A stretch of 64,000 bases of DNA from Leptospira hartskeerlii (GTDB lineage: Bacteria; Spirochaetota; Leptospiria; Leptospirales; Leptospiraceae): NCBI RefSeq assembly GCF_002811475.1, contig NZ_NPDL01000006.1, positions 62,001 to 126,000 of the forward strand, read 5' to 3'. Made by a program: the position numbers and the translations under genes. Positions 46,693 to 55,380 of the stretch are shown one piece after another; positions within the stretch are counted from its first letter, which is position 1; each line of letters starts with the position of its first letter. A model generated the notes under the pieces. It was not told the origin of the DNA. It did no database searches and saw only the letters and a program-made list of their open reading frames with translations.

Positions 46693-47237
46693 TATTTAAC
46701 GGATTCCTTATATTTGGAATAGGTCTCGTTATCCGAATCAAATACTATATCCGCAGTAGCGCAGACCACCCCGCCCAATGAAACAATCCTGATATTTAAT
46801 AAAAATTCCTGGTCTTGGAAAACAAGTTGGCCTAAGGCCAGATATTCCGCTCCGGATAGCTTCCCGATGGAGACGATCTGATCATTCAACACAAGCCCGC
46901 TTGCTTGAAAATCCTGTTCTCCTATGACACGATTCAATCTATCTCTTTCCAATAATTGAAAGGTTTTAGGATCGAATAATTCTTTTCCGAGACGATCAGT
47001 GACTATTCTTCCTAATTGAGAATTACTTCCGTCTTCGTTAACTATATTTAAAATCGCAAGTCTTGCTGGAAGTTTTCCGCCTTGTGCTTTGAGAGAAGAC
47101 AAAAATTGATATCTAAGCTCGGAGGCAATACTTGCCACTCCTGCATTCGGGTCCTTTGCCTTCTTCTTAACATCTCCGGAAGAAATGCATGAACACAATA
47201 ATATTATAACCGTCAATAGGAAGATCCGTATTTTCAT
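46692..47237 (-). CDS. FlgO/CsgG-family lipoprotein
   Basis: This 181-residue lipoprotein has a signal peptide with lipobox LLCSC. The domain shows RLAILNIVNEDGSNSQLGRIVTDRLGKELFDPKTFQLLERDRLNRVI and GAEYLALGQL, the FlgO/CsgG pattern of a Rossmann-like exported domain found in outer-membrane motility and curli export proteins; those phrases are quoted in part here, e.g. TDRLGKEL and LLERDRLNRV. In Leptospira the flagella are periplasmic, so a FlgO-type surface role is not implied. Its stop lies next to the small secreted protein gene. Confidence 0.78.
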   Translation of the reverse strand: MKIRIFLLTVIILLCSCISSGDVKKKAKDPNAGVASIASELRYQFLSSLKAQGGKLPARLAILNIVNEDGSNSQLGRIVTDRLGKELFDPKTFQLLERDRLNRVIGEQDFQASGLVLNDQIVSIGKLSGAEYLALGQLVFQDQEFLLNIRIVSLGGVVCATADIVFDSDNETYSKYKESVK

Positions 47238-47250
47238 TTTACAGCCTATA

Positions 47251-49392
47251 TTAAAAATATTTAACTAATGTTACTTGGTTTCCGGTGCTATTAAATTTCA
47301 CCAGATCGAATGTTGCTAAAGTAAGTGTAAGCCCTCGGCCATGAGTGATCCCTTCCGCATTCAGCTTTTCCATGCTGCTTTTTTGAAGCCTAGCATGATT
47401 GAATCCTTTTCCTTCGTCTGTGATCCTTATGCCGATCCTATCTCTCGAAAGTGAATATTCTACTTTTACTTTTTTGGATTTATAATAAGGGTCCTTTTGT
47501 CTTTCCTGCACAAATCTGAAATAGCTTCCTTCTGACATTGCCCTAGTTTTTTCTTCAAAGCTAATATTAAGATTCCCATGCTCTATCGCGTTGATGATCA
47601 TTTCTCGAAGGCAATTTCTCATCGCGGTGATCGTGCTCGGATCAACAAATCTGTATAAGTTTGCAGTCATTCTTTGGCTAAGAAGTTCCGCATTCTGTAG
47701 ATAATTATTCGCAGAGTAGACAGTCTTCTCATCGTCTACGTATCTGGACATCAAGTCTTGGTCAGGTTCGTAAGCTCTTCCTAAAATTTCTCTCTGGCCT
47801 TCATATTCCAAGATCTGGAATTGCACCTGCAACTCTTTAGGTTCCCTTAAATATTTTTGTAGGAATTCCCCAATGAATCGGACTGGTTTCCCTTCGGAAG
47901 CAAGTTCTTCTAATTTTTCTAATACGTATAATTTTTTATACGCGTCTTGTAGTTCTCCAGCTTTGTAAATCAGCTCCATAAAGTTTTTGCCGATCACTTC
48001 ATTCGGTTTGAACCCTATATGTTTGGATACGGATCTATTTGCTGCGAGAATGTTCCAGTTTTGGTCCAAGGAGAATAAAAAGTCTTCTTCTACTTCGAAT
48101 AAACTTCTGTACTTTGCTTCCGATTCTTCTGCGTAGTTTCGGATATTTCCCAGTTCTTCTACTTTTGTCCTAAGCTGATCCGATAGTCTCTTGATCCTAT
48201 CCGCGAGTCCCAAGGATAGAAGACTCACTTCCATCACGGAGCCAACCTGTATTCCCCAAAGTGTGAAAAAATTATTCGGAAGTATCCCGAATGATTTTAA
48301 TCCGAATAGAAAGCTGAAGAATAGAAAAGAAGACCAAGCGAATAAGAAGTATTTCGCTTCCCTTCTTCCAGCGAGCAAACATTGTATTCCGTTGGAGATC
48401 AAAAATCCTAAAGTAAAGAACATTAGGACAAGGCTACTCATGATAGCTGTTCTATATTCCCAAATGAATAATGTAGAGATCATTCCGCCAAAACTAAGCG
48501 CAAAAAGTAAATAATACAATTTGGAAGTTTTAGGGGTGTATTCAGGTGCATTCAGAAAGGATCTGCTAAATGCGCCCGCAGCTAAAAGAACTGTAAAGAT
48601 CGAAAGCGGTAGGCTATAATTTGCCCATAAAACGGAACTTCTCCACAAATACTGGAAGGAAAGTCCGTTCAATGTGAACTGAAAAAGTATATAAGTCAAT
48701 ATATAAATAACGTAATATAGATAACTCTTATCCTTGGTGGAAAACAATAGAAATAGATTGTAAACCACCATGATCAGCATAGAACCGTAATACAACCCGA
48801 GTGCAAGTTGCTCTGTGGAAGTATGTTCTATGAATTCGTTTTTGGAAAATGCGAGAAACGGTAATAAAATAGAGCTGGAGCTAGCAATCCTAAAATAGAT
48901 CTCCCTTTGGGAACCTGGCTCATCCGAAAATGGATATGCAAAATTTCTATGTTCGATTGGACGCGTGCCGAATTCTCTTAGATCACCTGAATGATTGATT
49001 GCGGAATCGGATGTTCTTCCAACATATAGATCCACAAAATCCAAAAGAGCATAATCTATCTCTAAGATCCAATCTACAATATTATTAGTTTGATTTTCGG
49101 TGCGAAGACGTACCCAGATCGCAGATTTAGAATATCCTAAACTGTTTTGGAAGATCTTTTCGGATCCACCTTGATCAAAAATTTTTAATATTTCTTTAAA
49201 AGATTTTTTTCCGGTCTGGTCTTGGTAAACGGAAAGATAAGGAAGAAGAGAAGTGCCATCCATCTTCTCTTCCAAGAAGAAGCGGTCCTTTTTTTCATAG
49301 ACCGGACCTTCTGCCCAAATTGAAAAAGAGAAGAAAATCAGCAAAAGGAAACTAGAGAAGATAATAGATCGAGTCTTGATTTCCTTTCGCAT
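47251..49392 (-). CDS. 7TMR-DISM sensor with PAS and RsbW-like ATPase domain
   Basis: This 713-residue protein has a signal sequence, a periplasmic DISMED2-type beta domain (about 30-180), seven membrane segments (about 190-400), a short coiled coil, a PAS domain (YRSLFEVEEDFLFSLDQNW to FMELIYKA) and a C-terminal GHKL ATPase domain with N box REMIINAIEHGN, G1 DEGKGF and G2 THGRGLTL. No phosphate-accepting His box is seen, so it looks more like the RsbW/SpoIIAB serine kinases than a histidine kinase. It probably reads an envelope cue and acts on an antagonist protein encoded elsewhere. It lies between TraB-like and FlgO-like genes. Confidence 0.86.
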   Translation of the reverse strand: MRKEIKTRSIIFSSFLLLIFFSFSIWAEGPVYEKKDRFFLEEKMDGTSLLPYLSVYQDQTGKKSFKEILKIFDQGGSEKIFQNSLGYSKSAIWVRLRTENQTNNIVDWILEIDYALLDFVDLYVGRTSDSAINHSGDLREFGTRPIEHRNFAYPFSDEPGSQREIYFRIASSSSILLPFLAFSKNEFIEHTSTEQLALGLYYGSMLIMVVYNLFLLFSTKDKSYLYYVIYILTYILFQFTLNGLSFQYLWRSSVLWANYSLPLSIFTVLLAAGAFSRSFLNAPEYTPKTSKLYYLLFALSFGGMISTLFIWEYRTAIMSSLVLMFFTLGFLISNGIQCLLAGRREAKYFLFAWSSFLFFSFLFGLKSFGILPNNFFTLWGIQVGSVMEVSLLSLGLADRIKRLSDQLRTKVEELGNIRNYAEESEAKYRSLFEVEEDFLFSLDQNWNILAANRSVSKHIGFKPNEVIGKNFMELIYKAGELQDAYKKLYVLEKLEELASEGKPVRFIGEFLQKYLREPKELQVQFQILEYEGQREILGRAYEPDQDLMSRYVDDEKTVYSANNYLQNAELLSQRMTANLYRFVDPSTITAMRNCLREMIINAIEHGNLNISFEEKTRAMSEGSYFRFVQERQKDPYYKSKKVKVEYSLSRDRIGIRITDEGKGFNHARLQKSSMEKLNAEGITHGRGLTLTLATFDLVKFNSTGNQVTLVKYF

Positions 49393-49415
49393 GGGCTACA
49401 AATCGTATGTAAATT

Positions 49416-50612
49416 TTAGAAAAAAGCGCCTACAAATTTTATGATTTTATCAAAAATCTGTTTAGACACGATGAAGGTTCCGATACTGCTTCCGATCTGA
49501 GGGAGCATAAATACTAAGAAGATACGAGTTACTTTATTCTTCCAATATCCGCTGAAAGTTTCAGTATCTTCTCCTAATCTTTCAAAATCTTCCACCAAAG
49601 GTTTTCTAAACCAGGATTCGGATAACGCTGCTACCCAACCAGGCTTGATGATTGGATTGAAGTTCCCGATGGGAGCTGCGATAAATGCAAGAAGAATGGA
49701 AACTGGATGTGCAAGAGCGATGATCGCGCCGATTGCAGCAAGTGTTCCTTTGACCAAAATCCATCTGATCAAAAATTCTTGGCCTTCTTCTTTTCCTCCG
49801 AACCAATATAAAGCGGTGAATGAGGAAATAATAATTGCAGGAAATAATAAAGGACGAACTCGGTCCCAGAAACCTTTAACAGGTTGGATATCCAGATGAT
49901 CGATGTCTTTGTCTTCTACGATATGTTTTACGATACCTTCCAAATGCCCAGCGCCGACTACTGCGAAAATTTTCTTACCGACCGCGGCTTGTTGTCTGAT
50001 CCTTTGTGCTAGGTATGCATCCCTTTCATCTATGATCACATTTTTGACCGACTGGTATCTGGAAGGAAGCTGAGAAAATAGATCCTTGAGAACATCGTCA
50101 GATTTCATCTCTTCTATTTTTTCAGGAGAGACTTCTTCCTTAACGATGAGTGAACTTACCAAGGTGGAGAATAACATCATTCTGCTCCAGAATCCTACGT
50201 TCCACCATGCTCTTTTGAGTGTGATGGAAATTTCTCGGTCTACTGGAACGATCTTAGCGTGGATCTTATTTCCTTCTTCGATCGCTTTTCTCATTTCGTC
50301 ACCGGGACGAATATTTCCGTAACCTAATTTTTTCTGGAAAGAAGAAAGGATCAGACTGGAAAGAAGGAGCCACATCTTTCTTTCCTTGAACACTTTGAAA
50401 ATATCTAATTTTTTCCAATGATCCGTATCCTGAACGGATCTCATTCTGGAAGCGCAGAGTTCCACACAGACCGTGTCCGGTTTTTCTTCTTGGATAATTC
50501 TGGAAACTTCATCTATACTTTTTTGGCTGATATGAGCCGTTCCCAAAATTGTGATCTGGGAACCGTTTAATTCCAAGGTACGGATCGGTTCTGAAGAGGC
50601 GATTGTTTGCAA
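49416..50612 (-). CDS. TraB/PrgY-family (TraB-GumN superfamily) membrane protein
   Basis: This 398-residue protein carries the TraB marks: ITILGTAHISQKSIDEV (GTAH motif), DTVCVELCASRM (the Glu/Arg motif) and FAVVGAGHLEGI (GxH). The C-terminal third has four hydrophobic segments. Members of this superfamily include pheromone-shutdown TraB/PrgY of Enterococcus and the Tiki proteases, in which these residues bind metal. Function in Leptospira is unknown. It lies first in the minus-strand run and diverges from cheD; the 211-base spacer holds a perfect 14-bp palindrome. Confidence 0.88.
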   Translation of the reverse strand: MQTIASSEPIRTLELNGSQITILGTAHISQKSIDEVSRIIQEEKPDTVCVELCASRMRSVQDTDHWKKLDIFKVFKERKMWLLLSSLILSSFQKKLGYGNIRPGDEMRKAIEEGNKIHAKIVPVDREISITLKRAWWNVGFWSRMMLFSTLVSSLIVKEEVSPEKIEEMKSDDVLKDLFSQLPSRYQSVKNVIIDERDAYLAQRIRQQAAVGKKIFAVVGAGHLEGIVKHIVEDKDIDHLDIQPVKGFWDRVRPLLFPAIIISSFTALYWFGGKEEGQEFLIRWILVKGTLAAIGAIIALAHPVSILLAFIAAPIGNFNPIIKPGWVAALSESWFRKPLVEDFERLGEDTETFSGYWKNKVTRIFLVFMLPQIGSSIGTFIVSKQIFDKIIKFVGAFF

Positions 50613-50686
50613 GAGGGTCGATTTCCTTTCTTTACATACAGTTTCCTTTACGCTGGATGATATGAAACTCTATTTTTCCAAAAAGA

Positions 50687-50700
50687 GTGGGAATTCCCAC
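50687..50700. promoter_or_regulatory. Perfect 14-bp palindrome in the traB-like/cheD spacer
   Basis: GTGGGAATTCCCAC is a perfect palindrome followed directly by a partial repeat (GGGAATTTT). A second CCCGG/CCGGG repeat lies about 50 bases downstream. The set sits between divergent promoters and would suit a dimeric repressor site. Confidence 0.4.
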
Positions 50701-50769
50701 GGGAATTTTAGAAGGTTAAATCGTCACATAATTCGATTCCGGCCCGGTCAATTTTCCGGGAAAAAAGAT

Positions 50770-50796
50770 TTGAAGGAACTTGGATGATCCTAAAAT
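50770..50796 (+). promoter_or_regulatory. Possible promoter of cheD
   Basis: TTGAAG and TAAAAT are spaced 15 bases apart (16 for TTTGAA), about 28 bases before the cheD ATG. Spacing is suboptimal and the call is weak. Confidence 0.3.
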
Positions 50797-50823
50797 ACTA
50801 CCCGGTTATTACTGACAGAAAGT

Positions 50824-51330
50824 ATGCTCAATAAAGACGTAAAAATCATAAACGTCGGGATCGCGGATATCCAAGGAGGCCAGTCGCCTTCCATGATCCG
50901 CACCACATTAGGTTCCTGTATCGGGGTCGTTTTTTATTCTCCGGATAAGAAGGTAGGAGCTATGGCCCATATCATGCTGGCCAAAGACCCTTCCGGAAAA
51001 GATTCCTCCAAAAACCCTCATAAATACGCAGAGACTGCTCTTCCTGAATTGGTAAAAAGAATGACGGAGTTAGGCTGTAATAAGGGAGAATATTTCGCTC
51101 GTCTATTCGGAGGAGCTTCCATGTTCAAGGGAATGAACTCAAGTTTCCTGCAGAACATTGGCGACTTGAACGTAAGTGTTGCAAAAGAATTTTTAGATAA
51201 AGAAAAAATAACGTTACTCGTAGAGGACGTCGGGGGCCATGAAGGCAGAACGATTAGTCTCTATTTGGATGATGGCAGGATCCTTTTAAAGAAAGGCGGA
51301 TTCGAGAAGTACCTTTATAAGGTCAGGTAA
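50824..51330 (+). CDS. cheD: Chemoreceptor glutamine deamidase CheD
   Basis: This 168-residue enzyme deamidates glutamines in chemoreceptors and can interact with CheC. The catalytic Cys32 is in [11 protein letters not shown] and His49 in MAHIMLAKD; the late [18 protein letters not shown] region is typical. It has no chemotaxis neighbours here but is followed 4 bases on by an HDOD gene, so it was likely recruited into a separate operon. Leptospira has several che loci elsewhere. The spacer upstream is divergent with the TraB-like gene. Confidence 0.94.
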   Translation: MLNKDVKIINVGIADIQGGQSPSMIRTTLGSCIGVVFYSPDKKVGAMAHIMLAKDPSGKDSSKNPHKYAETALPELVKRMTELGCNKGEYFARLFGGASMFKGMNSSFLQNIGDLNVSVAKEFLDKEKITLLVEDVGGHEGRTISLYLDDGRILLKKGGFEKYLYKVR

Positions 51331-51334
51331 CGGA

Positions 51335-52186
51335 ATGAAAGAAAAGATAGATCAACTTTTTGAAAACGAAGCCCAGCTTCCTAAAATCTCCTCCGTAGTA
51401 AGTAAAGTAATGGAGATGGTAGGAAAACCGGATGTTGTAATCGCAGACCTAGCAAAGGAAATTTCCAAGGATCCGGGACTTACTGCTGCGGTGATAAAAC
51501 TTTCTAACTCTGCATATTTTCGTCCCGCTAAACCTGTAAAAACAGTGCAAGAGTCCTTGATGACTCTTGGGATCAAAACAGTAAAAGATATTATTCTACT
51601 AAACGAGACCAAAGGTATTCTTAAAAAAGAACTGAAAGGTTATCAGGTAGATGGAGAATCAAACTGGATGCATTCCTTGATCGTGGCGGAACTCGCTAAA
51701 AGGATTGCAGTCCAGAAAAAACTTAAAGTGGATAAGGACGTAGTATTTACTGCCGGGCTTCTTCATAATATTGGAAAAGTGATCCTCGCCGATTTTTTCC
51801 CTACAGTACTTATGCAATTCAGAGCCGAATTACAAACCTACGAAGGACCTTATACGGACCTGGAAGCAAAGTATTTCGGATATACGCACCAGGAAGCAGG
51901 AGCAAAACTTTTAGCTAAATGGAATTTCCCCGAAGAATTAATAGAAGTAGCCAGATATTATACTGAACCTGAAAAGGCCACCCAGTTTCCTGAACTAGTT
52001 TCCATCATACATATCGCGAATTGTATCGTGCTCTTAGGTGGAATGGGAATTGACATAGGCGGTTTGAAAATTCCACTCTCTTCTAAAGCCTTACAAAACG
52101 TAGGTGTGACAGAGGGAGATCTGCAAATGTACTACACACTTTTACCGGAGATGGTGAAGCATATCGAAGAGTTGATCTCGGTTTGA
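51335..52186 (+). CDS. HDOD-domain signalling protein
   Basis: This 283-residue protein has one HDOD domain: [19 protein letters not shown], the degenerate HD-like signature [39 protein letters not shown] and later [12 protein letters not shown] proteins are helical scaffolds that lack full HD metal sites and take part in signalling, often with c-di-GMP or chemotaxis systems. It starts 4 bases after cheD, and its stop overlaps the TTG start of the shikimate kinase gene. A joint role with CheD is plausible but unproven. Confidence 0.92.
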   Translation: MKEKIDQLFENEAQLPKISSVVSKVMEMVGKPDVVIADLAKEISKDPGLTAAVIKLSNSAYFRPAKPVKTVQESLMTLGIKTVKDIILLNETKGILKKELKGYQVDGESNWMHSLIVAELAKRIAVQKKLKVDKDVVFTAGLLHNIGKVILADFFPTVLMQFRAELQTYEGPYTDLEAKYFGYTHQEAGAKLLAKWNFPEELIEVARYYTEPEKATQFPELVSIIHIANCIVLLGGMGIDIGGLKIPLSSKALQNVGVTEGDLQMYYTLLPEMVKHIEELISV

Positions 52187-52722
52187 AAAACATCGCCTTG
52201 ATCGGCCCAAGAGGTGTCGGAAAATCTAAAATCTCCCGTAAACTTTCCAAACTCACAGGCAAACCGGTAATCTCCACTGACATGATAGCTGTCTACCTGA
52301 CAGGTGGAGTGTCTATTCCAGACTTCGTAAAATCACATTCAGGAAATTGGAAACCATTCCGTGACCTAGAATTCCAAATCCTAAAACAAATCTCAGGCTC
52401 TAAAAATCTGATCTTAGATTGCGGTGGTGGGATCTTATTCGACCAAGACGAATCAGGTAAGGAGATTGTAAGTGAAAGAAAGGTGGATATCTTGAAAGAA
52501 ACCGCATTTGTGATCTCTCTCTCCAGAAAATCCGAATACTTGGTAGAGAAAATCCAAAATGATCCTACTCGCCCTCCTTTGAGTAGCGTCCTTTCTTATA
52601 AAACAATTCTAGAATCCAGACTACCTCAGTATCGGGCTCATTCAGATATCCAGATTGCCTTAGATGACCGCAGTACGGAAGAAGTTTGCGAGGAAATCCT
52701 ACGCAGATCCGGCTGGGCCTAA
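52183..52722 (+). CDS. aroK: Shikimate kinase
   Basis: This 179-residue P-loop kinase phosphorylates shikimate at the 3-hydroxyl in aromatic amino acid synthesis. The Walker A is GPRGVGKSK, the substrate-Asp motif is [11 protein letters not shown], the Gly-rich shikimate motif is DCGGGIL and the lid Arg is in [10 protein letters not shown]. The start is TTG at 52183, whose TTGA overlaps the HDOD stop, and no other start fits the P-loop position. A short stem AGGGC/GCCCT with T-rich tail follows from 52730, probably the terminator. Confidence 0.9.
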   Translation: MKNIALIGPRGVGKSKISRKLSKLTGKPVISTDMIAVYLTGGVSIPDFVKSHSGNWKPFRDLEFQILKQISGSKNLILDCGGGILFDQDESGKEIVSERKVDILKETAFVISLSRKSEYLVEKIQNDPTRPPLSSVLSYKTILESRLPQYRAHSDIQIALDDRSTEEVCEEILRRSGWA

Positions 52723-53036
52723 TACAAATAGGGCGTTCTGCCCTTTCCTTAAACGTCGAACTTTATAAGATATTACAAAAATCATAAGGGCCTGTCCCCA
52801 AAAGAGCCCAGGCTCTTGAAGCCCGGAGCTGGGTATTGACCGATAACCTAGGTTTTGAACCGGACTATAAATATCTTTACGACTTTCTAATGGAATTAGA
52901 ATCTTCGTTATAACCGGTTGAGAAAAAATCATTCTTGAAAGTCCAAATCAGATATTGGAACTCCAACAGATCAGACTTTTAAGACATCCGGATACACAAA
53001 ATATAAAAATGATACAGTTAGCACTAGAGGTCCGAG
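52723..53036. other. 314-base spacer with several inverted repeats, no gene seen
   Basis: This is the longest non-coding stretch in the window. It starts with AGGGC/GCCCT (52730-52744) followed by TTTCC, a possible terminator of aroK. A perfect AAGAGCC-CA-GGCTCTT (52802-52817) follows, flanked by further short self-complementary pieces (CCCAG to CTGGG). A TATAAAT lies at 52866, without a -35 at normal distance. I could not build a tRNA from it. The minus-strand frame across 52699-52932 does not look like a protein. Confidence 0.5.
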
Positions 53037-53930
53037 ATGATAGCAACGGAGGTCCCGAAGAAGAACAAGTCTTCCTTCGAGAAACTAGTAAAGGTAATTC
53101 GGCAAAGAAATTATAAAAAGGCTACCGAATACACTTACTTAAGATATAATTTGGACTTTCTTTTGTTCGCGGACAAACCCGCGGAAAAAGTAGTTACAAA
53201 GGATATCGAAAAGTACATAGAATATTTAAGGAAGAAGAAGGTTTCCTCTTCCACGATCCAGATCAACATCAGTTCTTTAAAAATGTTTTTTGAAGAAGTT
53301 CTGGATATGAACGTATTCGAAGACTTCAGAAGACCTGCCAGGGAGTACAAAACTCCTAAGGTTCTTAACCAAAAAGAGATTTCGCTTCTTTTGGAGACAG
53401 CATCCGAGTCTCCTAGATCCCATCTTCTCTGCGCGTTAGCCTATTATGCAGGCCTACGAGTAGGTGAGATCATTCGTTTGAAATGGGGACAATTCGATCT
53501 TTCTAAAAAAACGATCAAAGTAGACTCCCCTATTCCTACTCAAAACAGAACCGTTTTGATGGATGGAGAATTACAAAAGATCTTGAAGAAGTTTGAGAAG
53601 GAAGTCGGAACCGAAAAATCCTCATATTTGTTCCCAGGCAAATACCAGGGCACTCATTTGACTTCCAGGAACGTAGAACGTTTGGTTGGAGATCTGGCAA
53701 AGTATGCGGGAATCAAGGCCCAAGTAACATTGTTTACTCTCAGACATAGTAGAGCGATCCATCAATTGGCAGAAGGTAAAAGTCTTGAAGATATTCGGGA
53801 ATTTTTAGGCCATAAAAGTCTTGCGACCACGGAAAGTTATCTTCCGATCCGCAAGAATCTAAGGCCTCAGGTCAGACAAAAACATATCCAAGACGCTTTA
53901 AAAGAAATTAAGAAGAAGTACAAGTACTAA
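53037..53930 (+). CDS. Tyrosine recombinase (XerC/D-like) with substituted catalytic His
   Basis: The N-terminal half of this 297-residue protein is a SAM-like DNA-binding domain (YKKATEYTYLRYNLDFLLF, LRKKKVSSSTIQINISSLKMFFEEV). The catalytic half has Arg141 in AGLRVGEIIRLKW, Arg236 in LFTLRHSRA, His259 in FLGHKSLATT and the nucleophile Tyr268. In XerC/XerD a His occupies the place three residues before the second Arg (HxxR), but here it is Phe233. The protein may be inactive, or may use another residue. Leptospira has its own XerC/D elsewhere, so this copy is a candidate accessory recombinase. A GNRA hairpin terminator follows. Confidence 0.88.
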   Translation: MIATEVPKKNKSSFEKLVKVIRQRNYKKATEYTYLRYNLDFLLFADKPAEKVVTKDIEKYIEYLRKKKVSSSTIQINISSLKMFFEEVLDMNVFEDFRRPAREYKTPKVLNQKEISLLLETASESPRSHLLCALAYYAGLRVGEIIRLKWGQFDLSKKTIKVDSPIPTQNRTVLMDGELQKILKKFEKEVGTEKSSYLFPGKYQGTHLTSRNVERLVGDLAKYAGIKAQVTLFTLRHSRAIHQLAEGKSLEDIREFLGHKSLATTESYLPIRKNLRPQVRQKHIQDALKEIKKKYKY

Positions 53931-53934
53931 AGAT

Positions 53935-55347
53935 TTATCCGGCGGAAACGCCGGAACTTCTTCTTTTTTGAATATTCTTTTTTCTTGATAGAAGTTCCTG
54001 TATTTTTGCATGGACTTCTGAAGTCAGTTCCAATCTAGTAAAGATCAAAGAAGCCAGAACAAATAAACTTCCTACCACCGGCCCAAATATAATCGTCAAT
54101 CTCCAACCAAGCTCCGAATCCTGTGTTTGTGCTCCTGCTTGGTATCCGATTGCTTCTAATAGAAATCCTAAAAATGCAAAACCAATGGCTCTGATTATCT
54201 TGGTTGCCATCTTCCAAAACCCGAAATAGGCCCCTTCTCTCTTTTCTCCTGTCAAAAGTTCATCATAATCAACTACGTCTGCTACCAATGAATCAAAAAG
54301 AAGAATGGATCCTGCAAATATCCCGCCTAAAAACGCTGCAACCAAAGGTGCTTCATAAGATCCTTGGGGTAAGATCGGATATAAGATGATAGTCATAACT
54401 CCAAGTAAGAAGCTTCCCCAAAATGCAGGACGTTTTTTACCGAATCTTTTTGCTAAGTAGACCCAAAGCGGAATAGAGATCGTAAGGAAAAATACAAAAG
54501 GAAGAAGGATACGTATTACCACTTGAGAATCTTCTAATAATAATCTTTCTTTATAATACAAAAGCCCAAGAGAAGAATTCAGAGTCCTTGCAGCAGTTGC
54601 CACTATAAACGCTAAAAGTAGAGGTAGAAAATAACGGTTTTTTAATATAAAACGAGCAGATTGTAAAAAAGATAAAACATTGTCTCCGAAAGAATTCGGC
54701 TTTGTTTCGGATCGTTGGTAAGGAAAATCTCTACCTTTCGTAAAAATATAAGAAGAATAAGATACGAAACAGAGTAGAACCCAGATACTCCCAGAAGAAA
54801 GACTCCTGGATGCAAATCCATCTTTTCCTAATGAAACCCAAATCGCTGGAAGAAGTAAGCCGGACAAAAGACCCAGATTCGCAAAGAATAATCTCCAGCC
54901 GAAAATTTTGTTCCTTTCCCCCGGCGTATAACCTATCTCTCCTCCTAAACTAATATGAGGAACTGCGATCATTGTCATAAATGTATTTGTGAAAAAGTAA
55001 GCGACTACCAAATACAAAAACTTAGAGATTTGGGTTTCTAACTCGGGAGGAGTGAAAAGAAAATATACACCTAATCCAAGTAAAAATCCTCCGATTAAAA
55101 TATAAGGCCTTCTTCTTCCGTTTGCGAAACTTGTACGATCGGAGATATATCCCATAATAGGATCACTGATCGCATCCCATAAGATCGCGATCAACATTGC
55201 TAAACCGAATAGAGAAGGTTTTAATCCAACTGTAGAAACATAAAAATCCAGAAGGTAGATCTGGGCCATGGTTTCCACAGCAGTGATCCCCACTTCTGCG
55301 GAAGCATAACCTGCCATGGTACTATTAGAAAGAGTTTGTACTTTCAT
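53935..55347 (-). CDS. GPH-family sugar:cation symporter (MFS)
   Basis: This 470-residue transporter has 12 membrane segments and the GPH signature SDRTSFANGRRRPYILIGG between the second and third helices. VPHISLGGEIGYTPGERN, the matching repeat in helix 5, is the loop typical of the melibiose-permease group. It would take up a glycoside or related organic compound with sodium or protons. The relatives include the lactose, melibiose and glucuronide carriers, but the substrate cannot be read. It lies 33 bases downstream of the PLP-fold gene on the same strand. Confidence 0.9.
   Translation of the reverse strand: MKVQTLSNSTMAGYASAEVGITAVETMAQIYLLDFYVSTVGLKPSLFGLAMLIAILWDAISDPIMGYISDRTSFANGRRRPYILIGGFLLGLGVYFLFTPPELETQISKFLYLVVAYFFTNTFMTMIAVPHISLGGEIGYTPGERNKIFGWRLFFANLGLLSGLLLPAIWVSLGKDGFASRSLSSGSIWVLLCFVSYSSYIFTKGRDFPYQRSETKPNSFGDNVLSFLQSARFILKNRYFLPLLLAFIVATAARTLNSSLGLLYYKERLLLEDSQVVIRILLPFVFFLTISIPLWVYLAKRFGKKRPAFWGSFLLGVMTIILYPILPQGSYEAPLVAAFLGGIFAGSILLFDSLVADVVDYDELLTGEKREGAYFGFWKMATKIIRAIGFAFLGFLLEAIGYQAGAQTQDSELGWRLTIIFGPVVGSLFVLASLIFTRLELTSEVHAKIQELLSRKKNIQKRRSSGVSAG
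53938..53971 (+). terminator. Terminator of the recombinase gene, inside the end of the symporter gene
   Basis: TCCGGCG and CGCCGGA form a 7-bp stem with a GAAA (GNRA) loop at 53938-53955, followed by AACTTCTTCTTTTTT. It works on the plus strand while its bases also code the last residues of the convergent symporter gene. Confidence 0.75.
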
Positions 55348-55380
55348 CCAATGAGTAGATTCTTTTCGAATTCTTCTATC

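Noticed and set aside
50745..50768. CCCGG/CCGGG hairpin in front of cheD as terminator
   Set aside because: The flanking run is A on the plus strand and precedes the stem on the minus strand, so it does not fit a terminator in either direction.
52790..52870. Possible tRNA in the spacer before the recombinase
   Set aside because: A GGCT/AGCC stem-loop and a GGTTTTGAACC piece recall a tRNA, but no acceptor stem, D arm or consistent anticodon loop can be built.
52699..52932. Minus-strand frame of 77 residues across the spacer after aroK
   Set aside because: It has no family look and no membrane or signal segment, and it overlaps hairpins and the end of aroK.
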